A DNA stretch of 64,000 bases from Marinihelvus sp942491555 (GTDB taxonomy: Bacteria > Pseudomonadota > Gammaproteobacteria > Xanthomonadales > SZUA-36), in NCBI GenBank assembly GCA_942491555.1, contig CALOBN010000005.1:868001-932000 (forward strand), read 5' to 3'. Positions 25,627 to 35,004 of this stretch are shown piece by piece (position 1 is the first letter of the stretch; the number at the start of each line of letters is the position of its first letter). Below the pieces are notes generated by a model. That model was not told where the DNA came from and ran no database searches. It was given only the letters and a program-made list of their open reading frames with translations. Position numbers and translations under genes: made by a program.

Positions 25627-26985
25627 ATGCACGCTTCATCTCTGGAAAATATGCAAAAGTGCTTTGAGCGCTTTGTTGAACCCTCTGCGTTGCTCGATCA
25701 GGACACGGTTCGTGTGCTGGATGTCGGCGGCGCAAATGTTAATGGCAGTTATGCCGACATATTTTCCGATGCCAGATTCCAGTATATCGCCGCCGACCTT
25801 GCCCCGGGTGAGGGCGTGGAGGTGGTACTGGAAGATCCTTACCGGCTGCCTTTCGATGATGCCAGCGTGGATATTGTTGTAAGCGGCCAGGTGTTTGAGC
25901 ACGCAGAATTCTTCTGGAAGCTTTTTGAGGAACTCGCCCGGATTGTCAGCCGGGAAGGCTGCATATTCCTGATCGTGCCCTCGGCCGGCCCGGTGCATCG
26001 CTATCCTGTCGATTGTTATCGTTTCTACCCGGATGCCATGACTGCCCTCTCGCGCTATGCCAATATTCCGCTGCTCGATTGCTGGCAGGACAACCGGGGC
26101 CCTTGGAACGATCTGGTTGGCGTATTCAGTCCCCGGGCCCGGCTCCGCGCCGGCACCGGCGTACGATTACCGCCGAATCGCTTTAGTGCCATTGGCAGGG
26201 TCGCGCCTTTGATTAGCGAGGATCAGGGGGTGGACATCGAGAAAACCTCAGGGCAGGCGCCGTATACGGATGTGCTCGCGAACATTCACCAGACGCTGCA
26301 ACCTGGCGGCTACCTTGAGATCGGTGTGCGCACCGGCCGAAGTCTCGCGCTGGCATCTTGTACCAGCATTGCCATAGACCCTGAACCGGCCCTCGAACAG
26401 CCGCTTGCTGATAATCAGCAGCTTTACCGGCAAACCAGTGACACGTTCTTTGAGACCCTGGCTGACACGGTTCTCGAAAACTTTCGACTGGACCTGGTGT
26501 TTATCGACGGGATGCACCTGTTCGAATTTGCGCTGCGTGATTTTATGAATGTAGAGCGCCGCGCATCCGCAACCACGCTGGTGTTGATTGATGACATCTA
26601 CCCCAATCATCCACTGCAGGCGGCCAGGGAAAGGCAATCACGGGTATGGACCGGGGACGTATGGAAACTGCATGACTGTCTGAGGATCGAACGGCCTGAC
26701 CTCACCCTTATTCCACTGGATACCTCACCCAGTGGTCTCCTGCTGGTGGCTGGATTGGATCCCGAAAACCGCACGTTGTGGGAGCGGTACAACCCCCTGG
26801 TGCGTCACTACCAGGGCAGAACCCTCGAACCCTCTGATACCGCTGTCTTGAATCGCGAAGGTGCACGGGTACCTGATGATCCTGTTATCCAGGCACTCGT
26901 TGAGCGTCTCCGGGCCGGGCGCCAGCACGACACGCCCGCGGGGAGCGATTTTTCAACATCGCTCCGCGAGGCGTTTGTATCATGA
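25627..26985 (+). CDS. Two-domain SAM-dependent methyltransferase
   Basis: A 452-residue protein with two methyltransferase-like halves. The N-half (residues 1-150) has the SAM-binding motif RVLDVGGANVNG, the acidic IAADLAPGEG and SGQVFEHAEFFW, like Methyltransf_11. The C-half (from about residue 205) has GGYLEIGVRTGRSLALA, then DLVFIDGMHLFEFALRD and VLIDDIYPNHP, like the Methyltransf_24/class I type that acts on sugars or small molecules. It overlaps the glycosyltransferase gene by 4 bases (ATGA), so the pair likely modifies a glycan. The acceptor is unknown. Confidence 0.8.
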   Translation: MHASSLENMQKCFERFVEPSALLDQDTVRVLDVGGANVNGSYADIFSDARFQYIAADLAPGEGVEVVLEDPYRLPFDDASVDIVVSGQVFEHAEFFWKLFEELARIVSREGCIFLIVPSAGPVHRYPVDCYRFYPDAMTALSRYANIPLLDCWQDNRGPWNDLVGVFSPRARLRAGTGVRLPPNRFSAIGRVAPLISEDQGVDIEKTSGQAPYTDVLANIHQTLQPGGYLEIGVRTGRSLALASCTSIAIDPEPALEQPLADNQQLYRQTSDTFFETLADTVLENFRLDLVFIDGMHLFEFALRDFMNVERRASATTLVLIDDIYPNHPLQAARERQSRVWTGDVWKLHDCLRIERPDLTLIPLDTSPSGLLLVAGLDPENRTLWERYNPLVRHYQGRTLEPSDTAVLNREGARVPDDPVIQALVERLRAGRQHDTPAGSDFSTSLREAFVS

Positions 26986-27905
26986 AAACCTGGTTCAAAC
27001 CGAAGCAGCGCGCCATGCCGCGCCTGTCGATTGTCCTTATCTGTTTCAACATGGACCGGGAGCTGCCCAGAACCCTGTTCACCCTGCTGCCGCCCTATCA
27101 AAAACAACTGCAGGCAGACGATGTCGAGATCATTCTGGTCGATAACGGTTCAGAATCACCCCCATTGAGCAGTGAGCTGCCCGGCAATGTACGTTTGCTG
27201 AAAATGGATAATCCAACGCCATCGCCGGTCAAGGCGATCAACCTGGGGATGGCAGCGGCGCGCGCGGACGTGATTGGCGTGATGATTGATGGTGCACGCA
27301 TGGCCTCACCCGGCCTGTTTCACTTCGCCTTGCTTGCATCCGGGCTGCATGAACGGGCAATTGTGGCAACGCTTGGGTTCCATTTGGGTCATGAGGTTCA
27401 GATGAGAAGCGTGGAAAACGGTTATTGCGAGGCGGTCGAGGATGAATTGTTGTCCTCGGTGGACTGGCGCAATGATGGTTATGAACTGTTCAGAATCGCT
27501 GTATTCGCAGGCTCAAGCGGCCGCGGGTGGTTCGGGTCGCTAAGTGAAAGCAATGCGCTGTTCATGCGCAGAAGTCTGTGGGCCGAACTGGACGGATTCG
27601 ATGAACGTTTTGAGACACCCGGCGGCGGCCTGGCCAATCTGGATATCTGGGTCCGCGCCTGCGAGCTGCCCGACACGCAATGCATCACCTTGCTGGGCGA
27701 GGGCACCTTCCACCAGGTACATGGTGGTGTTGCGACCAATCAGAAACGTCCCGATGCCAATTTCCAGGTGTTCCATGACGAATATGTTCGCCTGCGCGGA
27801 AAAGCGTTTGCGAATCCTGAAACGGATCCGGTTTACCTGGGTAGGCTGCCTGAGCAGGCATCACGCTCCTTGCGACACTCCCTGAAAGAGCTTATTGATT
27901 CGTAG
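26982..27905 (+). CDS. Family 2 glycosyltransferase
   Basis: A 307-residue GT-A fold enzyme that transfers a sugar from a nucleotide donor. Seen: RLSIVLICFNMDRELPRTL at the start, VEIILVDNGSESPP, and a DGA motif in VIGVMIDGARMASPG in place of a strict DXD. A second conserved region follows (NALFMRRSLWAELDGFDERFETPGGG). There is no signal peptide. It is co-transcribed with the methyltransferase; no other surface-polysaccharide genes are nearby. Confidence 0.88.
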   Translation: MKTWFKPKQRAMPRLSIVLICFNMDRELPRTLFTLLPPYQKQLQADDVEIILVDNGSESPPLSSELPGNVRLLKMDNPTPSPVKAINLGMAAARADVIGVMIDGARMASPGLFHFALLASGLHERAIVATLGFHLGHEVQMRSVENGYCEAVEDELLSSVDWRNDGYELFRIAVFAGSSGRGWFGSLSESNALFMRRSLWAELDGFDERFETPGGGLANLDIWVRACELPDTQCITLLGEGTFHQVHGGVATNQKRPDANFQVFHDEYVRLRGKAFANPETDPVYLGRLPEQASRSLRHSLKELIDS

Positions 27906-27930
27906 AGCCCGGTAGCGCCGGACTATGGAC

Positions 27931-28074
27931 TTAAATTGGCGCGGACGCGCCCGGCTTCCGCTCTTCTTCCCACAGCACGCAGGTTTCCGGCGCGCGCGTC
28001 CAGCCCGACAGTTGTTGCGGGTCGCAGGGCAGGTCGGGGACCTGCGAGCGTTCCTGATCGATGAGTTCCTGCAT
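27931..28074 (-). CDS. Small protein, 47 residues, unknown
   Basis: A short minus-strand frame begins MQELIDQERSQVPDLPCD and ends WEEERKPGASAPI. The frame is open a little upstream without a better start codon, and no ribosome site is visible. Its acidic, charged composition and codon use look more protein-like than the plus strand here. It could equally be the remnant of a longer gene. The rest of 27906-28172 is empty. Confidence 0.35.
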   Translation of the reverse strand: MQELIDQERSQVPDLPCDPQQLSGWTRAPETCVLWEEERKPGASAPI

Positions 28075-28172
28075 ACGGGCTTTGATGGTCTGAAACTGCA
28101 GGCCGGTACTTTTTTAAATTGTTTTATTGGGAAGGATTGAACTTCTTCCGGGTAAACCTCTAGGATCAATCT

Positions 28173-28835
28173 ATGCAACATGCCGTTATCACCGGGGCCA
28201 ATCGCGGCATTGGCCTGGAATTGTGCCGTCAACTGGCCGGGAGCGGCTGGAGTGTCACGGCCCTTTGCCGCCGGGCAACGCCGGAGCTACGCGCTTTGCC
28301 GCTGCAAATCTCTGAAGACTTTGATGTCACGGACGAGACAGCGCTGGACGACTTTGCCGCGGGTCTGGCCCCCGCTTCGGTGGACTTGCTGATCAACAAC
28401 GCGGGCATTCTCGACTCAACACCCCTGGACCATCTCGATCCCGACGCCATCCGCCGGCAATTCGAGGTCAACGCACTCGGCCCTTTACGGGTGACTTCCG
28501 CCCTGCTAACGGCCCTGGCTGGCAACAGCAAGGTGGCGCTGATTTCCAGCCGCATGGGATCGATTGCGGATAATACCTCCGGTGGCAGCTATGGTTATCG
28601 CATGTCCAAGGCGGCTTTGAATGCTGCGGGCAAGTCCCTGGCACTGGATCTGGCCGGGCGTGGCATCAGCGTGGCTGTTTTGCATCCCGGGTACGTGCGC
28701 ACGGACATGACCGGTCAGCAGGGGCTCATCGAGGTCGCGGAGTCAGCGGCTGGCCTGATCCAGCGAATTAATGAGCTGACGCCCGCAACCTCCGGAACAT
28801 TCTGGCACAGCAACGGGGAAATCTTGCCCTGGTAG
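28173..28835 (+). CDS. Short-chain dehydrogenase/reductase
   Basis: A 220-residue NAD(P)-dependent oxidoreductase of the classical SDR type. The cofactor motif is TGANRGIGLELC, followed by NNAG (LLINNAGIL), the catalytic Ser in ALISSRMGS and YGYRMSKAA (Tyr and Lys). AGGA lies 7 bases before the ATG. It resembles C-factor-like SDRs (CsgA type). The substrate is unknown, and it stands alone. Confidence 0.92.
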   Translation: MQHAVITGANRGIGLELCRQLAGSGWSVTALCRRATPELRALPLQISEDFDVTDETALDDFAAGLAPASVDLLINNAGILDSTPLDHLDPDAIRRQFEVNALGPLRVTSALLTALAGNSKVALISSRMGSIADNTSGGSYGYRMSKAALNAAGKSLALDLAGRGISVAVLHPGYVRTDMTGQQGLIEVAESAAGLIQRINELTPATSGTFWHSNGEILPW

Positions 28836-28843
28836 GACGGTGA

Positions 28844-29002
28844 GGATTCTAAGGCGCTGAAGGGCAGTTGCCTGATCCTCGGGCCGCCGGCCGCCACAAT
28901 GGCATTGGCCACGGCCGGGCCCAGCGGGGGCACGGCCGGCTCGTCGACGCCGGTCGGGGTTTGCGTGGCAGGCACGATGTGAACTTCCACGGGCTGGTTG
29001 TC
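28844..29002 (-). pseudogene. Relic of a molybdopterin-binding xanthine/aldehyde dehydrogenase large subunit (C-terminus)
   Basis: The minus-strand frame reads DNQPVEVHIVPATQTPTG, then DEPAVPPLGPAVANAIVAAG and RIRQLPF. This matches the highly conserved C-terminal end of large subunits of the xanthine dehydrogenase/CoxL family. It is stopped just upstream by a TGA and lacks the normal stop downstream. About 50 codons of what is normally a 700- to 1000-residue protein remain. This points to a decayed or deleted gene, probably after recombination. The intergenic stretch 28836-29087 holds nothing else. Confidence 0.75.
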
Positions 29003-29087
29003 CTTTCAGGAAAGCATGTAATTAAGCTGAAAGTGTAGCAGCCCGGCGGGTAAATTCGCGGGTATTGTCACGCGAATGATTGGATTC

Positions 29088-32000
29088 TCAGGGCTCGAAA
29101 CCGTCACGGAATATCAGGTTGCCGCTGTCGCCGCCGAGCTGGTTCACCTCGAACTCGCGTTGTGTCTCCACCCACGTACCGGTGACGGGATCAACGTTGC
29201 GCAAGGTGATGACATGGGCGCCATCGGGCACGCTGGTGGTGTCCCAGGTGAAGGACCAGCTGTCGGAGCCGGAAACCGCTTGGAATGGTCCGTTGTTGAC
29301 CGCCAGCCAGAACTGTCCGCTGGTGGCTGTGCCGGACAGTTCTACCACGCCTGCAAGGACATCCTGCACGTCAGGACTGGTCACTGCCGCCGTACGTGCG
29401 GCTGCCGGCCGCGCATCCAGCTGGCGCAGATAGGCAATCAGCTCATTTTGCCGGGGCGCGGATTCGGACAGAATGCGGTTATGCGGGGTCGCTGCAGCGA
29501 GCGCGCTGCCGGTATCGAGGAGTGTCACCTCGTCCAGGGCGAAGCCGCCGCCATCGTTGTAGCGCACCGTCACGGTGTTGTTTCCGGCGTCCAGAGTGAC
29601 CGGGATATCCAGCAATGCCCAGGCCTGGTAGCGCCAGTCCCTGATGGTGAGCGGTGCGGAGACCGTTTGTGCATTGCCGGCGACGGTGACACGCAGTTCT
29701 GCATTCTGATAATTGGCGTGATAGCGCAGGCGCAATGTCGCGGCGCCACCACTGCCCCCGTCAATCGTCAGGCGCACCTGCTCACCGGGGTCAAAGGCCA
29801 GAAAAGCGCCTTCACGCACCACGGCGAGTCCGCCTATCGACCAGTGGTCGCTGTTGCGCTCCTCGGCCGAGCCCGTGCCGTCCTCGGCCTGCCAGGTCCG
29901 GCCGTTGGTAGCCATGAATACACCCTCCAGGTCAGTGGCCGCACCGTTATGCAAATAGGGTGCGGTGTTCCACACGCCGTTGAGCGTCGGAATATCGATA
30001 CCGTCCAGGACCCCGCCCAGGCGCCCGCCGGAATCACCGCCATGGGTCCCCATATCATGCAGGTTCAGAACCAGGCCGGTGTTAATGGTCGTATCAACCC
30101 CTTCATGACAGTTGGCGCAGCCATTGTCCATGAATACCTGGGCGCCGGCCTGGGCTGCATCCGTCAGCGCCCCGTCAGCCTGCCGCTCCGGCGAGCGCGG
30201 TACGCTTTGCCGGTCCAGCGAGGCCAGGTAACTGGCCAGGGCATCGAGCTCTGCGCTCATGCCGGCCTTGGGCGGGCCAAGGGGTGCGGCTGTGCTGGCA
30301 AAATCGGGGTCGGAAAGAAAGCCGGTGCCGCCAAAAGCGCCGCGAATGTCGTTCTCAAAGTCCTGAATTTCATCGAAGTTGGCTGACCAGTGCACCAGCC
30401 CGTGGCCCATGCCCGCGCGTCCGCGCAGGCTGGTGGTGTTGCGCACGCCCTCGCCCCGGTCGGTGAAGTCGTAGCTGCGCCCGTCGTGGCCGCCATCAAT
30501 ATGGCAGCTGGCACAGCTCATATAGCCTTCGCCGCTCATACGTGGGTCCGAAGCGTTGTAGAACACCTGCTTGCCCAGCAGTACATCGCTGGACAATGTT
30601 TCGCGGCCTACCCTGGCGAGCGTCTGCCGCGGGAAGGTCGGACCGTTGCCGGCCTCAAAGCCCGCGGTTTCAACCACGGTCATCGTCCGGCCCAGGAAAT
30701 CCTGCACCCACAGGCGTTGCCGGGCGGCGTCGTAAACAACACCCTGGGGGGCGAGTCCCACGCCAATGCGCGCCGCCACGCTGGAGGCGCCGGTAAAGCC
30801 GGCATTGATCTTGAGCGTGTCTACCACCAGCAAGCTGTTGTTGCCCTGTTGGGTAATAAACAGGTAGTCGCCATAAGTGGAAAACGTCAGCGCGCTCGGT
30901 TGCTCACTGTTATCCAGGTCGCTGCGTGCCTCGAACACCTCCTCGCCGGTGGCCAGGTCGATTTTCATCAGCATGGCCCGCACCGTATTGTCCTGGTCCA
31001 GGTTGATGCCCGAAAAGTATGTGCCCCGGGTGTGGTTGTCCTTTTTGGCGGTAACCCAGGCATGATTGCCATCCGGGGCAATCGCCACGGCCGCAAGGTA
31101 GTTGGGTACACCGCGGCCATCGGCGCGGTCATCGATGCCCCATTGCAGCGCGAGGGGAATCACGCCGCGCAGGGAAACGGCATTGGCGGAAAGGTCCAGA
31201 TCATAGACCTGGCCCTGCTCATCCGGCGAGATAAAACGCGTTACCAGTGCACGGTTACCGTTCTGGCTCAGTGCAATCGCCCTGGGCGTGGGGCCCACGA
31301 AAAGGCGATCAAGCATCTGCAGGCTGGTGGTCGAAACCAGCGCTAATTCACCACTGCCATACAGCGATACCAGCATCCGGTTGTCCGGGGCGTTAAAGAC
31401 CAGGCCGAAAGGTGCGGTTCCATAGCCCGTGTTCAGCACGCCTGAGCGTCGTCCATCAGGGTTCAGGACGAGCACCTGGTCAGCGTCATAACAAGTGATC
31501 CAGGCACGCTGCTGGCCGTCCATGGCGATGTTGCGTGGATCGGCGCAGGTACGAATCTCATCAATCCGGGCCAGGGTATTGGCGTTGAAACGCGTGACCG
31601 TGTCATTGTCGGGGTTCACAACCCACAGCCGCCCGGCGCTATCGAGGGCCTGTGGTGCACTGGCAACACCCTGCTGGCCGGTGACCGGGTTGACGACGGT
31701 CACGCTGGTGCTGCGCGTGGCCACCGAGCCGGAATCGTCACGAACCTGTACGAGTGCCGTGTAATGGCCTTCATTGATGTACTGGTGATTGCTGTTGCGG
31801 CTGCTTTGCCAGTCAGTCGAAGCACCGTCACCAAAGTCAAAGCGGTACTGGAGCGGGTCATTGTCCGGGTCACTTGCGTTGACGGTGAATGCCGCGGTGC
31901 CGCCCGGGGCAACCGGTTGGCTATTAACCGCAAAACTGCTGATTTGTGGGCGTTGATTACCGCCTGCCACGGCATTGCCAGTGGCAAAGCGGAAGCTGAA

Positions 32001-33392
32001 GGCCTGCATGCCGTTACCAACCGCATCCTCGATACCACCGGCGACGAACTCGACCTCATAGGTTGTATCGCTGGCCAGATCTTCGCGAGGCACGATCGAG
32101 AGAATGTCGTTGGAGGCAAAAAAGTAATCGGCCGGCACCTGGGCGCCGCCAGGACCGATGGAGCGCAAAATAACGGTTGAGTTGTTAATCGTTTCAGACT
32201 TGAGCGTCTCGTGAATCAGCACCTGGATGCTGTGGGTGACGGGAAAATCCGTCTCCCCATCCAGCGGCCGGTGATAGCCCACGAATGGTCCGCGCGTATC
32301 GGGTTCGGCCTGGTGTGCCCAGATAGACATACCGGTTCCGCAATGGGTGCCAAAGCCGGGGACCTGGCAGTTGCCCCCGGTATATAAGCCCCCGGTCACT
32401 ACCAGGTTGCCGATAGGCAGGGAAAACTGGCTGGTATCGATGGGGACGCCGGGGCGGTTGTCGGCAGCCTCATCCAGGGCCAGCACCACCTGGAAGGTGC
32501 GCATGTCGATCTTGTAGCGCTCGGTAAAGGCGAATTCATCCTGGAATTGGGCGTAGTTTGGGTTGCCCTCCACGGGGACATCGGCCACCAGGGTCAGATT
32601 GGTCGGGTCGGTTGCATCCACAATGGCGTAACCACCGGACGGCTGGTTGCGTGGAAAAAAGAAATACAGGCGCCCGTTAACACCAACCGGATCAGGCCAG
32701 TAGCCGCCCACATTGCCCTCGGTGAGCACATCCAGCAGCTGCGGATTGGCCGGGTCCGATACATCCCAAGAGGCAATGCCGGTGCGGGACTGGTCGGAGG
32801 CGTAATACAGGGTGGTGCCAAAAACGAAGGCGTGACCGATCACCCCGGTCATGCCCACCGGATCGAAGGTCACGGTTGGGGTGCCGTCATAACGTCCGTC
32901 CAGCCAGATCTCCGCAGGCTGACTGGTGTCGCCATAACTCCAAAAATCGGTAAGCCCCCAGGGCCGGCTCATGCCGGAATGTCCCCAGCCGAGGCGGGGG
33001 AATGGCAGGTCTTGCGAAGCCTCGGATACAACGCCACCCGGACTGACTTCAAATGTGTATCCGGAATTCAGCAATGAACCGGTTTTCATAAAGCCGTGCG
33101 CCATAAAACCATGACGGGTTTGGCCCAGGACCTGGGTCACTCTTGGATTGGCCGGGTCGGAAATATCCCAGGCGCGCACCTGGTAGTCGCCCGGGGGGCT
33201 GCCGGGTGCTTCGGGAAAAGTGACGAGCATATCGCCATGGTAGGCAATGACCGCGGTGCGGCCTGCTTCGGGGGCATTGGGGCCGCTGATCAGTTCGCCG
33301 GGTGTGCGGCTCACATTGGGCACTCCTTGCCCGAACACGCTCGATACCATCAGCGAACCCAGCAGGCCTGCCATGACAGACTTCCTTATCAT
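29088..33392 (-). CDS. Giant exported di-haem cytochrome with beta-propeller, PKD and carbohydrate-binding-like domains
   Basis: A 1434-residue secreted protein. Domains in order: a signal peptide (MAGLLGSLMVSSVFGQG); LVIVD-type repeats to about residue 330 (RAWDISDPANPRVT, ASWDVSDPANPQLL); a Big_5-like Ig domain (about 370-470); a PKD domain (DPDNDPLQYRFDFGDG); a YncE-like beta-propeller (about 580-930); two c-type haem sites (CASCH near 959, CANCH near 1090) as in MauG/cytochrome c peroxidase-like proteins; a CBM-like beta-sandwich (about 1190-1290); and an Ig-like domain. The tail is NLIFRDGFEP, a C-terminal pattern I know from exported proteins of related Gammaproteobacteria. It probably oxidises something at the cell surface, or binds surfaces; the substrate is unknown. 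Confidence 0.85.
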   Translation of the reverse strand: MIRKSVMAGLLGSLMVSSVFGQGVPNVSRTPGELISGPNAPEAGRTAVIAYHGDMLVTFPEAPGSPPGDYQVRAWDISDPANPRVTQVLGQTRHGFMAHGFMKTGSLLNSGYTFEVSPGGVVSEASQDLPFPRLGWGHSGMSRPWGLTDFWSYGDTSQPAEIWLDGRYDGTPTVTFDPVGMTGVIGHAFVFGTTLYYASDQSRTGIASWDVSDPANPQLLDVLTEGNVGGYWPDPVGVNGRLYFFFPRNQPSGGYAIVDATDPTNLTLVADVPVEGNPNYAQFQDEFAFTERYKIDMRTFQVVLALDEAADNRPGVPIDTSQFSLPIGNLVVTGGLYTGGNCQVPGFGTHCGTGMSIWAHQAEPDTRGPFVGYHRPLDGETDFPVTHSIQVLIHETLKSETINNSTVILRSIGPGGAQVPADYFFASNDILSIVPREDLASDTTYEVEFVAGGIEDAVGNGMQAFSFRFATGNAVAGGNQRPQISSFAVNSQPVAPGGTAAFTVNASDPDNDPLQYRFDFGDGASTDWQSSRNSNHQYINEGHYTALVQVRDDSGSVATRSTSVTVVNPVTGQQGVASAPQALDSAGRLWVVNPDNDTVTRFNANTLARIDEIRTCADPRNIAMDGQQRAWITCYDADQVLVLNPDGRRSGVLNTGYGTAPFGLVFNAPDNRMLVSLYGSGELALVSTTSLQMLDRLFVGPTPRAIALSQNGNRALVTRFISPDEQGQVYDLDLSANAVSLRGVIPLALQWGIDDRADGRGVPNYLAAVAIAPDGNHAWVTAKKDNHTRGTYFSGINLDQDNTVRAMLMKIDLATGEEVFEARSDLDNSEQPSALTFSTYGDYLFITQQGNNSLLVVDTLKINAGFTGASSVAARIGVGLAPQGVVYDAARQRLWVQDFLGRTMTVVETAGFEAGNGPTFPRQTLARVGRETLSSDVLLGKQVFYNASDPRMSGEGYMSCASCHIDGGHDGRSYDFTDRGEGVRNTTSLRGRAGMGHGLVHWSANFDEIQDFENDIRGAFGGTGFLSDPDFASTAAPLGPPKAGMSAELDALASYLASLDRQSVPRSPERQADGALTDAAQAGAQVFMDNGCANCHEGVDTTINTGLVLNLHDMGTHGGDSGGRLGGVLDGIDIPTLNGVWNTAPYLHNGAATDLEGVFMATNGRTWQAEDGTGSAEERNSDHWSIGGLAVVREGAFLAFDPGEQVRLTIDGGSGGAATLRLRYHANYQNAELRVTVAGNAQTVSAPLTIRDWRYQAWALLDIPVTLDAGNNTVTVRYNDGGGFALDEVTLLDTGSALAAATPHNRILSESAPRQNELIAYLRQLDARPAAARTAAVTSPDVQDVLAGVVELSGTATSGQFWLAVNNGPFQAVSGSDSWSFTWDTTSVPDGAHVITLRNVDPVTGTWVETQREFEVNQLGGDSGNLIFRDGFEP

Positions 33393-33501
33393 GATGGCGA
33401 CCAGGTTTTTACTTCAGTATCAGCATACTACGTCAAAAAGTGGGGGCAGCACAACAACCGGCCGGGGGCAATGGTTCCAGCACAAAATTGCCTTGATGGT
33501 G

Positions 33502-33846
33502 CTACTCGACAACCCCGGAACCCAGCAGGTTTCTGAATTTATCCGGTCGGACAATCTCGACGGCTTCGAAATGAACGATGCCTGAATAGTTATCGAAAAA
33601 GCGTTCCGTGACCTCGTCGGCAATTTGCTCGGCCGTTTCGCGGTCGGCGGTGATTACTTCGAACTTCACGTTGCTGAACTCATCAATCACCGAAGCCCGG
33701 CCGGAGTTACGCACCCCGCGGCTGCCTTTGCCACCTGCGGGCAGTAATGTGTAACCACTGGCGCCAGCGGCCTCGATGACCTTTGCCACCTTCTCAACAA
33801 GAATTTTCTCGGTAATGATGACAACTTTCATAGCCTTGTAACTCAT
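33502..33846 (-). CDS. sbtB: PII-like protein SbtB
   Basis: A 114-residue trimeric PII-fold regulator of the bicarbonate transporter SbtA. Seen: MKVVIITEKILVEKVAKVIE at the start, a T-loop region with GGKGSRGVRNSGR, and a C-terminal FEAVEIVRPDKF. I begin at the ATG 33846, with AGGAGA upstream; the ATG at 33831 is also possible. The frame runs further upstream across the sbtA end but is not coding there. In cyanobacteria SbtB binds adenine nucleotides (cAMP, AMP, ATP) and blocks SbtA. It sits 61 bases downstream of sbtA. Confidence 0.85.
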   Translation of the reverse strand: MSYKAMKVVIITEKILVEKVAKVIEAAGASGYTLLPAGGKGSRGVRNSGRASVIDEFSNVKFEVITADRETAEQIADEVTERFFDNYSGIVHFEAVEIVRPDKFRNLLGSGVVE

Positions 33847-33907
33847 CAGCTTGGCTCTCCTTCCGGGTTGGCTTTTACTATTATGATCCGATCTGGTCTG
33901 CTTGTTT

Positions 33908-34960
33908 TCAGAGGTCAAAGACCACCTGGCCCAGGGCGATGAACAGTGGAATACCGATCGCGATGGCCACCGGTGTTCCAATGCTGGTCGACGCACCCAG
34001 GTAGGTTGATGGATTGGCCGAGGGTATGGCGGCACGCAGGGTTGGAGGGCCGGAAATATCGGAGCTGGAGCCGGCCATCACCGCCAAAAGAATTACCCCC
34101 CCTGGGCTGAATCCCGTGACCAGGTGTGCGATATAACCCAGGCCGAAAGCCGCCAGGCCATTGAGCAACGGTGCCACAACGGCGTAGACCGCATACCAGT
34201 GCGCCACCCGGCGTAGTTCATTGATGCGCGCATAAGCCTCCATACCCATGGTCAGCATCAGGATTGATAACAGACCTTTGAATAAGGGGTCATAGAAACC
34301 CTCGAACACCACCTCTGGTCGGGCGAACAGGCCCAGGGCCATGCCCAGCAGTAGTGCCGAGAGCGCGGAGCCGCGCAGGCTGTCGCAAATAATGGCCCCG
34401 ATGCCCACGGCTTCACGCGGGCCGGCTTTACGTTTGGCCAGGTACATGTTGGCCAGAACAATCGCGAGAATCAGGGCAGGGATGTCCATGAAGGGATAAA
34501 GCGCCGGCACCCAGGCCTCATAAAACACCTGTTCCTCCTCCAGCATGACCATGGCCACAGCCAGTGTCGAAGCACTGACCGCACCGAATAGCCCTGCGGT
34601 GGCAATCGCGTCTTCCACTTTGATGCCCGGCAAGGCCGCCAGGGAAAAACGACCGACCAGTACGATCAGGCAACCCACCAGCATCGCAATTAGCGCAGGC
34701 AGTAACATGTCGGTCAGATTGGCATGGCGAAGTTCCATGCCGCCTTCCAGGCCGATGCGCATCAGCAGCATGAAGACACAGAATTTGTAGATGGCATCAG
34801 GAATCTCGAGCTTGCTGCGCGTTGCAGCCAGCACCATTCCACCCAGCAGAAAAGCCAGTGCCGGTGACTGGAACTGGGTCAGCAGGCGGCTTAGAAAGTC
34901 CACTAGTAAGTCGATGATCCTTCTCCTGGTTAGCGTCAGAGCGCTATCCTGAAGGGTCAA
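33908..34960 (-). CDS. sbtA: SbtA-type sodium-dependent bicarbonate transporter
   Basis: Inner-membrane transporter that likely imports bicarbonate with sodium. About ten hydrophobic segments fill the 350-residue frame. The typical N-terminus is seen (FLSRLLTQFQSPALAFLLGG), as is a GMELRHANL segment and the motif AVMAGSSSDISGPPTLRAA, matching the SbtA family. The start is uncertain: TTG at 34960 is open, but AGGAGAAGG lies at about 34910-34925, so initiation at GTG 34903, or at an ATC just upstream of it, is as likely. It is paired with sbtB and divergent from a LysR regulator. Confidence 0.85.
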   Translation of the reverse strand: MTLQDSALTLTRRRIIDLLVDFLSRLLTQFQSPALAFLLGGMVLAATRSKLEIPDAIYKFCVFMLLMRIGLEGGMELRHANLTDMLLPALIAMLVGCLIVLVGRFSLAALPGIKVEDAIATAGLFGAVSASTLAVAMVMLEEEQVFYEAWVPALYPFMDIPALILAIVLANMYLAKRKAGPREAVGIGAIICDSLRGSALSALLLGMALGLFARPEVVFEGFYDPLFKGLLSILMLTMGMEAYARINELRRVAHWYAVYAVVAPLLNGLAAFGLGYIAHLVTGFSPGGVILLAVMAGSSSDISGPPTLRAAIPSANPSTYLGASTSIGTPVAIAIGIPLFIALGQVVFDL

Positions 34961-35004
34961 CTAATATCTGTAAAATATATAATAAATAAGTTATCGTTCT
35001 ATAT

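Noticed and set aside
27861..28232. A 123-residue minus-strand frame over the small-protein region
   Set aside because: It overlaps the glycosyltransferase end and the SDR start and has Arg/Pro-rich shadow composition; the shorter frame at 27931-28074 is the better candidate.
28715..28990. A 91-residue gene ending inside the SDR gene
   Set aside because: Only its first half is protein-like and it matches a dehydrogenase C-terminus; the rest is antisense to the SDR, so I call it a relic instead.
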